Counted from the first letter of the stretch, positions 7,825 to 16,198 are shown. The stretch is 64,000 bases of DNA from an uncultured Alphaproteobacteria bacterium (GCA_949156565.1 CASCZI010000003.1:80713-144712); one strand, 5' to 3'. The notes: a model not told the origin generated them from the letters alone. Numbers and translations: made by a program.

Positions 7825-8128
7825 AGAATCGCCCGTATGGGTGCCGGATAAAACATAAGAAATAGGTCTTATTCGGGATTATGGGGGACAACATAGACAC
7901 CCCCACCAAGGACAGACACGGGTTCGTTTCATCCCCGCCTTTGCCTGGCGACGGTCTGGGTGTCTGTAAAACCGTCATGGGTCGGTCTGGATAACTGCAC
8001 GGGGCACCGACACCCCGCCCAAATGTCGGTCCATATGGTGGGTTCGGATAATGGGGGCAAATAAAAACAGCCCCGTCGGGCAACGCCGAAGACAGGGTAA
8101 ATCCCACCTGGCCAATACAGGAAGTGAT
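7825..8128 (+). other. Structured non-coding stretch with serial hairpins
   Basis: No convincing frame fills these 304 bases. They hold a string of hairpins: ATAAGA/TCTTAT (7855-7872), GGGGG/CCCCC (7883-7904), an 8-bp stem ACAGACAC/GTGTCTGT (7912-7967), CGGGG/CCCCG (8000-8017) and GGGGC/GCCCC (8054-8074). A TTCGG-ATNATGGGGG word recurs at 7873 and 8043. It could be a regulatory leader, an RNA gene or a packaging/origin-like site; none is proven. Confidence 0.5.
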
Positions 8129-8692
8129 ATGCAACGTAAAATAAAATTTTTTGACACCCCAATAACACCCGCCCAGGCCGCACGACGTTTTAATGTGGAT
8201 TTTTCCTGGGGGGTGGGCACAACCTTTAATCAACTTGAATTTGGCACGATTATCGGGTTATATCGCAATAATTTTACTTCTGTTGATATTTTATACATAT
8301 GTAATGCAACGCCGCACAACGGTCATTTTGAACGGTTTATGATGGCATTGGAAAATTTGTCGCGAACATGCAAATTAAAAATTCGCCTGTGCTGTTTCAT
8401 CAATGAAAAATTATATCGCCATATCAAGGCGCGCGCCGGCTGGATCAGTCCGATTAATACAATGGATTGTTTAGAATACGGTCATGCGTGCCCGTGCATT
8501 TTCTGCGGGGCACAACCACACGTCAAAGAAATTGCTGGGCTTTATTATGCCAAATGTGCCGCATGTGCTAATCATGATCCACATGCATTTGTTGGGCGCA
8601 CCGCATTGCTGGCGGCTACCCAATGGAATCATGGTAATACCCCCATCGGTCATCAGGGTGCATATAAACGAAAGGGGAAAAGGATTAAATGA
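8129..8692 (+). CDS. Protein with Lar-like zinc domain (restriction alleviation family)
   Basis: 187 residues from ATG 8129, which follows AGGAAG; the longer frame runs back into the hairpin region. The N-terminal part has no recognised fold. The C-terminal 60 residues carry CPCIFCG, then YYAKCAAC and a closing AATQWNHG, the CPFCG...C..C...A..WN pattern of the Lar/restriction-alleviation zinc ribbon. In Rac prophage Lar lowers EcoKI restriction, so an anti-restriction role is plausible. Assignment is by motif only. Confidence 0.65.
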   Translation: MQRKIKFFDTPITPAQAARRFNVDFSWGVGTTFNQLEFGTIIGLYRNNFTSVDILYICNATPHNGHFERFMMALENLSRTCKLKIRLCCFINEKLYRHIKARAGWISPINTMDCLEYGHACPCIFCGAQPHVKEIAGLYYAKCAACANHDPHAFVGRTALLAATQWNHGNTPIGHQGAYKRKGKRIK

Positions 8693-8991
8693 TGCAAATA
8701 AAACAAATCAGCAAAATGAACAATAGATTGGGGTTTGCCGGGGCGCTGATACTGGCACAAAGCGGCGTTATCAACCAGTGGCGTGCCGATGACAAATATT
8801 CCATTGCACAAATGGATTATGGTCTGTCCATTAAAAACCACGTCGATGGATCATATCCGCAACAAGATATAAAGGCGATTGTGCGGCATTGTTTGCCCGG
8901 GACAGGGGCTTATGAAACAAAAATTGGAACCGACGGGATTTGCAGGGTTTATGTCGAAAATTCGGTGGGGTGCCCTGAAATGGCTTCTTAA
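8689..8991 (+). CDS. 100-aa prophage protein of unknown function
   Basis: It starts ATGATG at 8689, overlapping the stop of the Lar-like gene. It is a soluble, Gly- and Asp-containing protein with two Cys near the C-terminus. No signal peptide, membrane segment or motif is recognised. It is the last gene before the integrase promoter. Confidence 0.55.
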   Translation: MMQIKQISKMNNRLGFAGALILAQSGVINQWRADDKYSIAQMDYGLSIKNHVDGSYPQQDIKAIVRHCLPGTGAYETKIGTDGICRVYVENSVGCPEMAS

Positions 8992-9061
8992 CATTGTGTA
9001 ATACACGCACCCCACAAAAACATAGGCGAAGGATAAATTAAAATCAATATAAGATTTTTGA

Positions 9062-9091
9062 TTGAAATAACTGGAAAAACCTGTCTATAAT
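9062..9091 (+). promoter_or_regulatory. Promoter for the integrase gene
   Basis: TTGAAA (9062-9067) and a perfect TATAAT (9086-9091) are 18 bp apart. Transcription would start near 9097, giving a leader of about 125 nt before the integrase ATG at 9223. The -10 box overlaps the ATG of the small frame at 9090. Confidence 0.75.
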
Positions 9092-9350
9092 GGCAAAAAT
9101 AGAACGCAGATTTTTGGCAATGGCATTGGAACGCGGAATCACTGTGTCTGATGCGGAAATGCAAAATGGCATTGCCAATTTTGTTGGATTTCTGCGTGAT
9201 ATTCAAAAATTAAAAGAACAACATGATAAAAACATGCGTGATTTTGGCGCGGATCAGTTCAGACAAACAAGACAGAGAATACTCGCTGCCTGCGCAGGTA
9301 TCACGCCTGAACGAATATGCCGCGCGGCGGCAAATGACGGTCGTGCGTGA
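9090..9350 (+). CDS. Doubtful 86-aa frame overlapping the integrase start
   Basis: The first 45 codons (ATG 9090 onward) have coding-like composition and a helical, basic sequence. However, the start codon is part of the -10 box of the integrase promoter and no ribosome site precedes it. The last 128 nt overlap the conserved integrase N-terminus in another frame. Starts at 9120 or later are possible. It may be a remnant or a short regulatory frame. Confidence 0.3.
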   Translation: MAKIERRFLAMALERGITVSDAEMQNGIANFVGFLRDIQKLKEQHDKNMRDFGADQFRQTRQRILAACAGITPERICRAAANDGRA

Positions 9351-10725
9351 AGCGACGATTATTGAATCCAGCACGATTGGCGATCGCAAACAGTTTCTTG
9401 AAATTATTAATTTTTGCATAAAAAATCATGCCGCATTATTGATTGATACCATTGACCGCGCCCAGCGTTCTTTCTCGGAAATCCCACTTTTGGAAAAATA
9501 TCGAAAATCTGGAAAACTGGAAATCCATTTTTGTCGTGAAAATATCATTATAAATGACAAATCTTCGGGGTCTGATATTATCATGTGGCACCAGGGTGTC
9601 CTGATGGCCGAAGCGTATAGTTTGCATTTTCGGGAAAATGTTAAACGTTCTATTTCTGCCAAGGTATTAAAGGGTGAATACCCGGGTCGTGGTCCCATGG
9701 GGTATAAAAACATCCGGACGCCGGATAATCGATCTGATATTATTATTGATAATGAAACCGCCGACCGTGTACGCCAATTATTTGCAGAATATGCAACCGG
9801 GGCTATGTCATTAAAAACTTTGGTTGATTATGCCTATGATTTGGGGTTGCGGACCGCGTCTGGGGACCGTCTGGCCAAAGGGCACGTTCATAAAATTATA
9901 ACAAATCCCTTTTATTATGGCGTTGCCAAGTGGGGGGAATATCAATTCGAGCATAAATATCCGCGCTTAATTGAAAAATCAGTGTGGGACAGATGTAACG
10001 CGATTTTGACAGGTAAAAACCAGCATGTCGCCACCAGATGGGGGTCAAAAAAGTATTTATACCGCGGGTTAATCCGCGATCATTATTCGCAGCGTATTGT
10101 GACGACGGAACGCAAAAAGAACCGATATAACTATCTGATGACCTGGAACGAAGCGGGCACCCATGTGGCGGTCAATGAAGATATTGTTACCGGCCAGATT
10201 TATCGTATATTGAAAATGATTCAGGTGCCACGCGCCGCGGTCGCGGACGTTCGCGATTATTTGAAATCGGCCAAGGAAATGGAAATTGAATTTCATAAAC
10301 GCATAATGTCTGAATTAAAGGAAAATTTGGCAACAAACGAACGCCGCAAGGCTGCATTGTTGACCATGCGGCTGGACTATAAAATTGACGATGTTGCCTA
10401 TGCGGCCAAGGATGCAGAATTAAAACAAGAAAATTTGGAATTGCGTAATAAAATCGCCGCACACACGTATTGTGACGACAATGTAAATGATATTATTGTG
10501 ACGCTATTCAACGCGGCATCGTGCGCCGCAGACGTATTTATCGACGAAAGTTCGGAAGTTGAAATAAAACGCAGTCTATTAAAACGCATCTTCCGAACCC
10601 TGGAATTAAAAGAGAAAACCCTTTGTTATGACTTGACTTTTCCGTTCAATATGTTCATAACAAAGGGCATTTCTGATAACTGGCGCGCCCAGAAGGATTC
10701 GAACCCTCAACCTTCTGATCCGTAG
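9223..10725 (+). CDS. Large serine recombinase (prophage integrase)
   Basis: 500 residues. The N-terminal resolvase domain starts a few residues before ARISSDKQ, whose Ser is the nucleophile, with Arg residues in DTIDRAQRSF. The recombinase domain follows (KGEYPGRGPMGYKN, then ITNPFYYGVAKW), then a coiled-coil C-terminal half. It catalyses attP x attB recombination. The last residues (RAQKDSNPQPSDP) are encoded by the antisense of tRNA-Arg, so the native C-terminus was probably altered or defined by integration. The usual zinc-ribbon Cys set is not obvious. The start at 9223 fits the family N-terminus. Confidence 0.92.
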   Translation: MIKTCVILARISSDKQDREYSLPAQVSRLNEYAARRQMTVVREATIIESSTIGDRKQFLEIINFCIKNHAALLIDTIDRAQRSFSEIPLLEKYRKSGKLEIHFCRENIIINDKSSGSDIIMWHQGVLMAEAYSLHFRENVKRSISAKVLKGEYPGRGPMGYKNIRTPDNRSDIIIDNETADRVRQLFAEYATGAMSLKTLVDYAYDLGLRTASGDRLAKGHVHKIITNPFYYGVAKWGEYQFEHKYPRLIEKSVWDRCNAILTGKNQHVATRWGSKKYLYRGLIRDHYSQRIVTTERKKNRYNYLMTWNEAGTHVAVNEDIVTGQIYRILKMIQVPRAAVADVRDYLKSAKEMEIEFHKRIMSELKENLATNERRKAALLTMRLDYKIDDVAYAAKDAELKQENLELRNKIAAHTYCDDNVNDIIVTLFNAASCAADVFIDESSEVEIKRSLLKRIFRTLELKEKTLCYDLTFPFNMFITKGISDNWRAQKDSNPQPSDP

Positions 10726-10757
10726 TCAGATGCTCTATCCAATTGAGCCATGGGCGC
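10681..10757 (-). tRNA. tRNA-Arg (ACG)
   Basis: The 77-nt cloverleaf reads leftward. The acceptor stem GCGCCCA pairs with TGGGCGC, followed by discriminator G and an encoded CCA. The T-arm contains GGTTCGAATCC and the anticodon loop is CTACGGA, giving ACG. It overlaps the 3' end of the integrase gene in antisense and is the likely integration target; its 3' part lies on the prophage side. Confidence 0.95.
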
Positions 10758-10909
10758 AACGGACATCATTTTATACTAAATTATCCTAATTGCAAGGGAA
10801 AATATCAAAAAAGACATTATGGTATTATTCATTGATTGTGGTGTTATTTTCATGCGTAATAAATCTGATGCACGGTGGTGTATCTGGGTGTCGAAATCTA
10901 TCAATTCAT

Positions 10910-11046
10910 AGCGTCTCCGGTGACGCTAAAAACCGATAAATCTCCAATCCACAGGTTAGAGGGTGGCGATATAATTAAATAAGCCCACTATTTTCTATGA
11001 ATTAATAGTTTTGAACCTCCAACCACCAGATGCATGGTGGTTTTTT
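10910..11046 (+). ncRNA. Candidate structured RNA, copy A
   Basis: It comprises hairpin AGCGTC/GACGCT, an AAAAAC linker, and a stem GGTTAGAGG pairing with CCTCCAACC (one mismatch). That stem encloses a GTGG/CCAC hairpin with loop motif GATATA and AAATAA, and a CTATT/AATAG hairpin. It closes with an intrinsic terminator CCACCA/TGGTGG plus T6. The same order of elements recurs at 45252-45376. No known RNA family is recognised. It ends 28 nt before the leader peptide gene at 11074. Confidence 0.6.
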
Positions 11047-11073
11047 ATAATAAATGACTAAAGGGGGCTTCAG

Positions 11074-11163
11074 ATGACAACAACAATTAAATCCAAGGCC
11101 AAAAAAATGGCAATCGGTGCGGGGATTGTGGGGCGGCAACATTGGTTGGCGTTAAAAAAATGA
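11074..11163 (+). CDS. 29-aa peptide upstream of, and overlapping, the 156-aa gene
   Basis: ATG 11074 has an excellent ribosome site (AAGGGGG). The frame ends TGA at 11161-11163 directly after an A7 run, and the next frame's ATG at 11160 overlaps the stop (ATGA). Either it is a short coupled leader, or the two frames are one gene joined by -1 slippage, or one gene broken by an indel at A7. The peptide is basic with a Gly/Ala stretch. Confidence 0.5.
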   Translation: MTTTIKSKAKKMAIGAGIVGRQHWLALKK

Positions 11164-11630
11164 ATCCGGGTATGGATTGGGCCACGGTTATTGATTGCAA
11201 TTATAACAAGACAGAAAAAGAACGGGAATTTCTCTGGAATTCGTGCATGTTTGCGGCCTATGAATTATATGCCCAGGGAAAAATGAACAAGATTCGCGGG
11301 GAAATGGTTGCCGGGTTGGTTCGTCGAAGTCATGCGTGTATCCCCAGCACGGTTAATTTAACGGGGAATATCGTTTGTGAAATGGGGACGGTTAATCGTT
11401 GCCTCTGGATTGGTGTGGATCGGTTGAATGGTACCCGCGTGGCAACATGCTGTGTGGTGACAGCGGATGCGGTTAATGCCGTCCGCGTGCGCCCCGTGGA
11501 TAATCATTATGAAACCATGATTGAATATAGTGGGCCGATTGTATCGGACCGAAAAAGTTACGTGATATCAAATGAAGCGGGGGGGGATCTGATTTTGATG
11601 ATACATGTGTATCGCGTTACTAAGAATTAG
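11160..11630 (+). CDS. Protein of unknown function, possibly frameshifted N-terminus
   Basis: 156 residues from ATG 11160; a TTG at 11142 is also in frame. It is soluble, with several Cys in the middle (AHACIPSTVN region and ATCCVV). A -1 shift on A AAA AAA at 11154-11160 would fuse it to the preceding 29-aa frame, which has the only strong ribosome site. It is convergent with tdk and overlaps its 3' end by 4 nt. No family is recognised. Confidence 0.55.
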   Translation: MNPGMDWATVIDCNYNKTEKEREFLWNSCMFAAYELYAQGKMNKIRGEMVAGLVRRSHACIPSTVNLTGNIVCEMGTVNRCLWIGVDRLNGTRVATCCVVTADAVNAVRVRPVDNHYETMIEYSGPIVSDRKSYVISNEAGGDLILMIHVYRVTKN

Positions 11631-12199
11631 TGGGAACGTCCGTGATAAATTTCATAAAAATGCCGGCGACAAACGGATTTGTAATTGGTGTCGCCCATGG
11701 CGAATTGATCGCCGTCACGTATAACATGCCCCGTCGCGTCAAAGCGTAAATGGTGTGTCGCCAGACATAGGCATCCTGGGATCTGACAATTTGATTCCAT
11801 GCGGTGTAATTTGGCACCAACTTCGATCAAACGGCGGGCGGCGGGAAAAATTTTTTCATTACTGTCCACCATCAAACCATATGTCATGACGATCACACCA
11901 TGGTTATCGGCGATATCCACCATGTGATCAATATCCGATGGGGCAAAAAATTGTACTTCGTCCACCAATAAAATCGATGTGCCTGGTGCCGGACGATATT
12001 CATCCAGATTTTTTAACGATATGGCGTCCATCGAAATGCCAATTCGTGATGTAATTTTTGTGTCACCAAAACGGTTATCGCATCGGGGCTTAACCATGGC
12101 AACAGATGTGCCATTGCGTTTGAAATTATATGCCGTAATGATCAGTTCGGCGGACTTTGAACTGCCCATTGTGCCATAATGAAAGTGCAGGTTGGCCAT
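11627..12199 (-). CDS. tdk: Thymidine kinase, type II
   Basis: 190 residues. P-loop GTMGSSKS near the N-terminus, Walker B-like LVDEVQFF, and a zinc/lasso region with Cys in NCQIPGCLC and VCRRHF identify the tetrameric type II enzyme. It phosphorylates thymidine to dTMP in salvage. It is the third gene of a leftward comM-smr-tdk run with 4-5 nt gaps, so probably one operon. Full length. Confidence 0.95.
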   Translation of the reverse strand: MANLHFHYGTMGSSKSAELIITAYNFKRNGTSVAMVKPRCDNRFGDTKITSRIGISMDAISLKNLDEYRPAPGTSILLVDEVQFFAPSDIDHMVDIADNHGVIVMTYGLMVDSNEKIFPAARRLIEVGAKLHRMESNCQIPGCLCLATHHLRFDATGHVIRDGDQFAMGDTNYKSVCRRHFYEIYHGRSH

Positions 12200-12203
12200 T
12201 TTC

Positions 12204-12587
12204 CTATTCTTTTGGTTTATGGGGATGTCGCATGAATTGGACGCGAAAACTGCCGTTGTTTACGGGCGCCCAGGAATAGATCAATGGGGCCAGTGTGCTT
12301 TCGGTCATCCATTGTGGAAAGAGTTGATGCAACACCCCGCTGGCGCCGGTGATAATAATGGCCCGGCGTACACCGGATGTGGCAACGGCATTAATACGGT
12401 CCCATGCCATTTCAATGGTATGATGATGTAAATCGATCGTGGTTTCACGGGGAACGGGTGGGGTGGTCTGTGGGATTAATTGTCCCAATTTTAATTGTTG
12501 GCGCACATCACGGGTAACCATGCGGGTATCGGGATGAAATTCACCCGATGCCATTTGTTCAATATCTTTATCGGTTACATGACGCAT
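12204..12587 (-). CDS. Smr-domain protein
   Basis: 127 residues. The C-terminal two thirds match the Smr domain: IDLHHHTIEMAWDRI, then RRAIIITGASG and a terminal VQFMRHPH. The canonical LDxH and TGxG signatures appear as IDLH and TGAS. Smr domains are nickases or RNA endonucleases. In alphaproteobacteria a stand-alone copy often follows mltA; here it sits between comM and tdk. Start ATG 12587, 4 nt after comM. Confidence 0.85.
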   Translation of the reverse strand: MRHVTDKDIEQMASGEFHPDTRMVTRDVRQQLKLGQLIPQTTPPVPRETTIDLHHHTIEMAWDRINAVATSGVRRAIIITGASGVLHQLFPQWMTESTLAPLIYSWAPVNNGSFRVQFMRHPHKPKE

Positions 12588-12591
12588 GATA

Positions 12592-14115
12592 TCACAATTT
12601 TACCCCATATTTTCCCCGGTTTATAGGACGATAGGACAAGGCCTCTGTTAAATCGTCCATTTCGATATTTTCACCGCCACGCAGGTCGGCGATCGTTCGC
12701 GCAATACGACGAATACGATTATACCCACGGGCCGACATGTTCATCTTTTCTGCGGCCATGTTCAAGAATGATGTTAATTCCGGTGTCAATGGTGCCGCGG
12801 CATCTAAATCAGGGCCGTCCAGATGGGCGTTGACGCATCCTTGGCGTGCCAATTGCTGTTCCCGCGCGGCAACAACACGGGCGCGGATTTCGGCACTGGT
12901 TTCACGGGGTGTGGTATCGTTGTTGTTCATTTCCCATGGATTGACCGCATCCACATCAACATGCAGATCGATCCGATCCAGCAATGGTCCAGATATTTTA
13001 TTCTGATATGCCTCTGCACAACGAGGGGCGCGGGAACAAGACATCGCGGCGTTCCCCAGATGGCCGCATGGGCATGGATTCATGGCGGCAATTAATTGAA
13101 ATCGTGCCGGATATGTGGCATTTCGGCGTGCACGGGAAATCATAATCGTGCCAGATTCCATCGGCTGGCGCAGGATTTCCAAAGTGGTGCGATTAAATTC
13201 CGGTAATTCGTCCAAGAACAAAACGCCATTATGGGCCAATGATATTTCACCGGGCCGTGCATCGGCCCCGCCACCGGCCAGGGAAACCGCACTGGATGTG
13301 TGATGCACACTGCGGAATGGGCGTGTGGCAATTAATGATTGGCCATTTAATTGGCCGGCAATGGAATAGATGATCGAAGATTCCAAAATTTCATTGGCGG
13401 TTAATTCCGGCATAATCGTTGGTAATCGTGATGCCAACATGGTCTTGCCCGACCCCGGGGGACCAACCATCAACATTGCATGCCCACCGGCGGCCGCAAT
13501 TTCCAATGCGCGTTTGGCTGCGGCCTGGCCGTGAACATCGGCCATGTCAATTTTATGGGTGGTTGTGTCCGCAACCGTTGGTGCCGATGGCATGGGGATA
13601 ATCTGGGTTCCTTTGAAATGATTAATGAGATCTAGGACATGCGCGGCCGCGATGATGTTTTTATGGCCACTCATCAACGCTTCGCCCCCGGTGGATGCCG
13701 GACATATAATCCCCAGATTGTTCGACGCCGCCCACACAGATGCCGGTAAAACACCGCCGGCCTTGACGATGGCACCATCCAGGCCCACTTCGCCTAAAAT
13801 CACATATTGGGATAATTGCGTATCCGGTAACACCCCCATCGCACACAAAATGCCGCATAAAATCGGCAGGTCAAAGTGCGATCCACTTTTTTCGACGTCC
13901 GCGGGCGACAAATTCACCGTCAAACGTTTGGGCGGTAATGATAAATTAAGTGCAGACAACACATTACGAATCCGTTCGGCCGATTCTTTGACCGCACGGT
14001 CGGCCAAACCGATAATGTTAAATTCGGGCCGTGACAGACCAGACGAAAGTTGAACCTGGACATCGATGCGGGTTGCATCCATACCGTTAAAAATAATGGA
14101 ATTTAATGAAATCAT
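12592..14115 (-). CDS. comM: YifB/ComM Mg-chelatase-like AAA+ ATPase
   Basis: About 507 residues. An N-terminal ChlI-like domain (GLADRAVKESAERIR, then LPPKRLTVNLSPADVEK) is followed by AAA+ Walker A VGPPGSGKTMLASR, Walker B LFLDELPEF and the C-terminal Mg-chelatase domain (CPCGHLGN, then GYNRIRRIARTIADL). ComM promotes branch migration during natural transformation. I chose ATG 14115 because it matches family N-termini and lies 9 nt after a TATAAT box; ATG 14124 overlaps that promoter. The transcript would be nearly leaderless. Confidence 0.93.
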   Translation of the reverse strand: MISLNSIIFNGMDATRIDVQVQLSSGLSRPEFNIIGLADRAVKESAERIRNVLSALNLSLPPKRLTVNLSPADVEKSGSHFDLPILCGILCAMGVLPDTQLSQYVILGEVGLDGAIVKAGGVLPASVWAASNNLGIICPASTGGEALMSGHKNIIAAAHVLDLINHFKGTQIIPMPSAPTVADTTTHKIDMADVHGQAAAKRALEIAAAGGHAMLMVGPPGSGKTMLASRLPTIMPELTANEILESSIIYSIAGQLNGQSLIATRPFRSVHHTSSAVSLAGGGADARPGEISLAHNGVLFLDELPEFNRTTLEILRQPMESGTIMISRARRNATYPARFQLIAAMNPCPCGHLGNAAMSCSRAPRCAEAYQNKISGPLLDRIDLHVDVDAVNPWEMNNNDTTPRETSAEIRARVVAAREQQLARQGCVNAHLDGPDLDAAAPLTPELTSFLNMAAEKMNMSARGYNRIRRIARTIADLRGGENIEMDDLTEALSYRPINRGKYGVKL

Positions 14116-14124
14116 GTTGTGCAT

Positions 14125-14152
14125 ATTATAACTTGCACTAAATCAATTCAAG
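14125..14152 (-). promoter_or_regulatory. comM promoter implying near-leaderless mRNA
   Basis: On the minus strand CTTGAA and TATAAT (plus 14125-14130) are 16 bp apart. The start point would be about 3 nt before ATG 14115, leaving no room for a Shine-Dalgarno. Confidence 0.65.
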
Positions 14153-14189
14153 TTATAAAATAATCCCGATCAAAGAAAAGGATGTATGG

Positions 14190-15068
14190 ATGCCCGCAAA
14201 GAAAAAAAATCAGGCACGTGAATGGTTTAATACTTTATTTTATGGGGCCTTGATTGCGATCGTATTTCGCAGTTTTTTATTAGAGCCATTTAATATTCCA
14301 TCCGGTTCAATGATTCCGACATTAAACGTGGGGGATCATATTTTCGTCGAAAAATGGGCGTATGGATATTCGCGTTATTCATTTCCATTTGGATCATGGC
14401 ATTTGTGGAATGGACGATTTTTTGCGACCGAACCAGATGTGGGTGATGTCATTGTTTTCCGTAACCCGATAAACGAAAACCTGGATTATGTTAAACGGTT
14501 GATTGGACGTCCCGGTGATACGGTTCAAATGATAGATGGGCGTTTGTACATCAATGGTCAAATGGTCGAACGCAAAGATCCGCGTCCCTATATCGTGGCG
14601 ACATTACCGAAATCAATTCGATCGGTTGGTTATTACAAAGACAATATTTCGATCAAGGGAAATAAAATCTGGATGGACAATGCGCCGGTTGAATTTAATT
14701 ATACCATTGAATACAAAGACGATCGGTTTTGTCATATGTATCCGTCCGAATGCGGCGTGTTCCAAGTGACAGAATATACCGAAGTTTTACCAAACGGCGT
14801 GGAACATAGCATTATTGAATATACCGACAATGCCATGTTTGATAACACCCCATTGGTGACGGTTCCCGATGGACATTATTTCTTTATGGGTGATAATCGC
14901 GATAACAGCGGGGATAGTCGCGCCGACATTGGTCCGGTTCCGCGGGATAATATATTGGGGCGTGTATGGTTTGTATGGTATTCGCACAATTATCATTCGC
15001 CAATGGTTATGTTCTGGAACTGGGGGCATAAAATTCGTTGGGAACGGTTTGGTATGGGGATTAAGTAG
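14190..15068 (+). CDS. lepB: Signal peptidase I
   Basis: 292 residues. One N-terminal membrane segment (LFYGALIAIVFRSFL) precedes the catalytic Ser in PSGSMIPTL (about residue 39) and the Lys in LDYVKRLIG (about residue 101). Box E is FMGDNRDNSGDSR. It cleaves signal peptides of exported proteins in the inner membrane. Shine-Dalgarno AAAGGA precedes the ATG. Its stop overlaps the GTG of rnc by one base, the common lepB-rnc coupling. Confidence 0.96.
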   Translation: MPAKKKNQAREWFNTLFYGALIAIVFRSFLLEPFNIPSGSMIPTLNVGDHIFVEKWAYGYSRYSFPFGSWHLWNGRFFATEPDVGDVIVFRNPINENLDYVKRLIGRPGDTVQMIDGRLYINGQMVERKDPRPYIVATLPKSIRSVGYYKDNISIKGNKIWMDNAPVEFNYTIEYKDDRFCHMYPSECGVFQVTEYTEVLPNGVEHSIIEYTDNAMFDNTPLVTVPDGHYFFMGDNRDNSGDSRADIGPVPRDNILGRVWFVWYSHNYHSPMVMFWNWGHKIRWERFGMGIK

Positions 15069-15715
15069 TGAAAAAATTAAATTATGAATTTAAGAATCCG
15101 GCACTGTTGGATTTGGCATTAACACAAAGTGGGGTTGATAATGCCCACAACAACGAACGTTTGGAATTTATTGGGGATCGTGTGTTGGGGTTGACCGTGG
15201 CATCATTGTTATATCACATGTTCCCCAACGAAGCCGAAGGGGAATTGGCCCGCCGGCATGCGGCATTGGTATCCACACAAACACTGGCGCGGGTGGCACG
15301 CGATTGGGATCTGGATGCATCTGTGCGGCATGGGCATATGACGGGTGGGCGCGCCGATCACATGTTGGCCGACGCGATGGAGGCGATATTTGGTGCCATC
15401 TATCTGGATGGGGGATTTGATGCGGCATCGGGTATTATTGTGTCGGTTTGGCATGATTTGGCGGCCGCAGCGATTCAACCACCCAAAGATTACAAGACCG
15501 CGTTACAGGAATATGTCCAAAAACATGGTCATGGCACGTTGCCGGTTTATCGATTTGAAAATCCAACGGGTGCGTCGCACAATCCGATGTTTCATGTGAC
15601 GGTTACGGCAATGGGGAAAAATGCGACCGGTACCGGGCCATCAAAAAAGGCCGCCAGTATGGCCGCCGCCGAAGAAATGCTAAAAATTCTTGCAATTTCG
15701 GACATTGATGGTTAA
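15068..15715 (+). CDS. rnc: Ribonuclease III
   Basis: 215 residues with a GTG start at 15068 (TAGTG overlap with lepB). The RNase III signature NERLEFIGDRVLGL and the second acidic site DAMEAIFGAIYLD are intact. A C-terminal double-stranded RNA-binding domain follows (DYKTALQEYVQKHG to KAASMAAAEEML). It processes rRNA precursors and structured mRNAs. Full length. Confidence 0.96.
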   Translation: MKKLNYEFKNPALLDLALTQSGVDNAHNNERLEFIGDRVLGLTVASLLYHMFPNEAEGELARRHAALVSTQTLARVARDWDLDASVRHGHMTGGRADHMLADAMEAIFGAIYLDGGFDAASGIIVSVWHDLAAAAIQPPKDYKTALQEYVQKHGHGTLPVYRFENPTGASHNPMFHVTVTAMGKNATGTGPSKKAASMAAAEEMLKILAISDIDG

Positions 15716-15749
15716 TATCTGGATAGACTTTATTTCTAAGGGATAAGAT

Positions 15750-16058
15750 ATGTTTTCGATTTTATTGGTTTTGTTGATTATTGTGTCTGTATTTATGACC
15801 GGTATTATTTTATTACAAAAATCAGAGGGCAGTGGTATGTCCGGTTCATCGGCGGCATCGATGTTTGGGGGGGCGTTGACCGGGGCGGCCGCGGGGAATT
15901 TTTTAACGAAATTGACCGCATGGCTGGCAACGATATTTTTTGTTTTATGTGCGGCATTGGCATTGGTTGCATCAAAAATGGATTTGCAATCTCAGCAAAG
16001 TGATCTGCGCCAGGAAATAATTATCCAAGAAAATGCCGTTGCAACGGAAAATGAATAA
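15750..16058 (+). CDS. secG: Preprotein translocase subunit SecG
   Basis: 102 residues with two membrane segments (ILLVLLIIVSVFMTGIILLQ and LATIFFVLCAALALVA) flanking the SecG-typical Gly/Ser loop (EGSGMSGSSAASMFGG). It stabilises the SecYEG channel. It is 34 nt downstream of rnc and closed by an intrinsic terminator. The C-terminal tail is polar. Confidence 0.93.
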   Translation: MFSILLVLLIIVSVFMTGIILLQKSEGSGMSGSSAASMFGGALTGAAAGNFLTKLTAWLATIFFVLCAALALVASKMDLQSQQSDLRQEIIIQENAVATENE

Positions 16059-16059
16059 A

Positions 16060-16084
16060 AATCCCGCCATTTGGCGGGTTTTTA
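16060..16084 (+). terminator. Intrinsic terminator after secG
   Basis: CCCGCC and GGCGGG pair across ATTT and are followed by T5. Confidence 0.9.
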
Positions 16085-16198
16085 AATGGATAGTGCTTGG
16101 GGTGGGGGAACAATCGTTGGGATTTTATCACTGGCGTTGATAAAAAGTTTTATGATATAATTTTTTTCTGGGTATTTATTGATGGGGAATGAAACAAG

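Larger units (their letters stand above)
1..10757. mobile_element. Right end of an integrated prophage (continues left of window)
   Basis: Phage-type genes fill this stretch: divergent Cro-like and CI-like repressors, a replication initiator, a ParB/methyltransferase fusion, many short tightly overlapping genes, a Lar-like protein and a large serine integrase. The integrase ends inside tRNA-Arg, beyond which gene content becomes chromosomal. Packaging and most structural genes are not visible and should lie to the left, so completeness and inducibility cannot be judged. The right boundary is inferred from the integrase/tRNA junction; the left attachment site is outside the window. Confidence 0.85.

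Noticed and set aside
10864..10900. Hammerhead-like CTGATG...GAAA in front of copy A
   Set aside because: The core reads CTGATGC instead of CTGATGA, and the intervening stem does not pair.
13625..14053. 142-codon plus frame opposite comM
   Set aside because: It is the complement of conserved ComM coding sequence, with no start signals.
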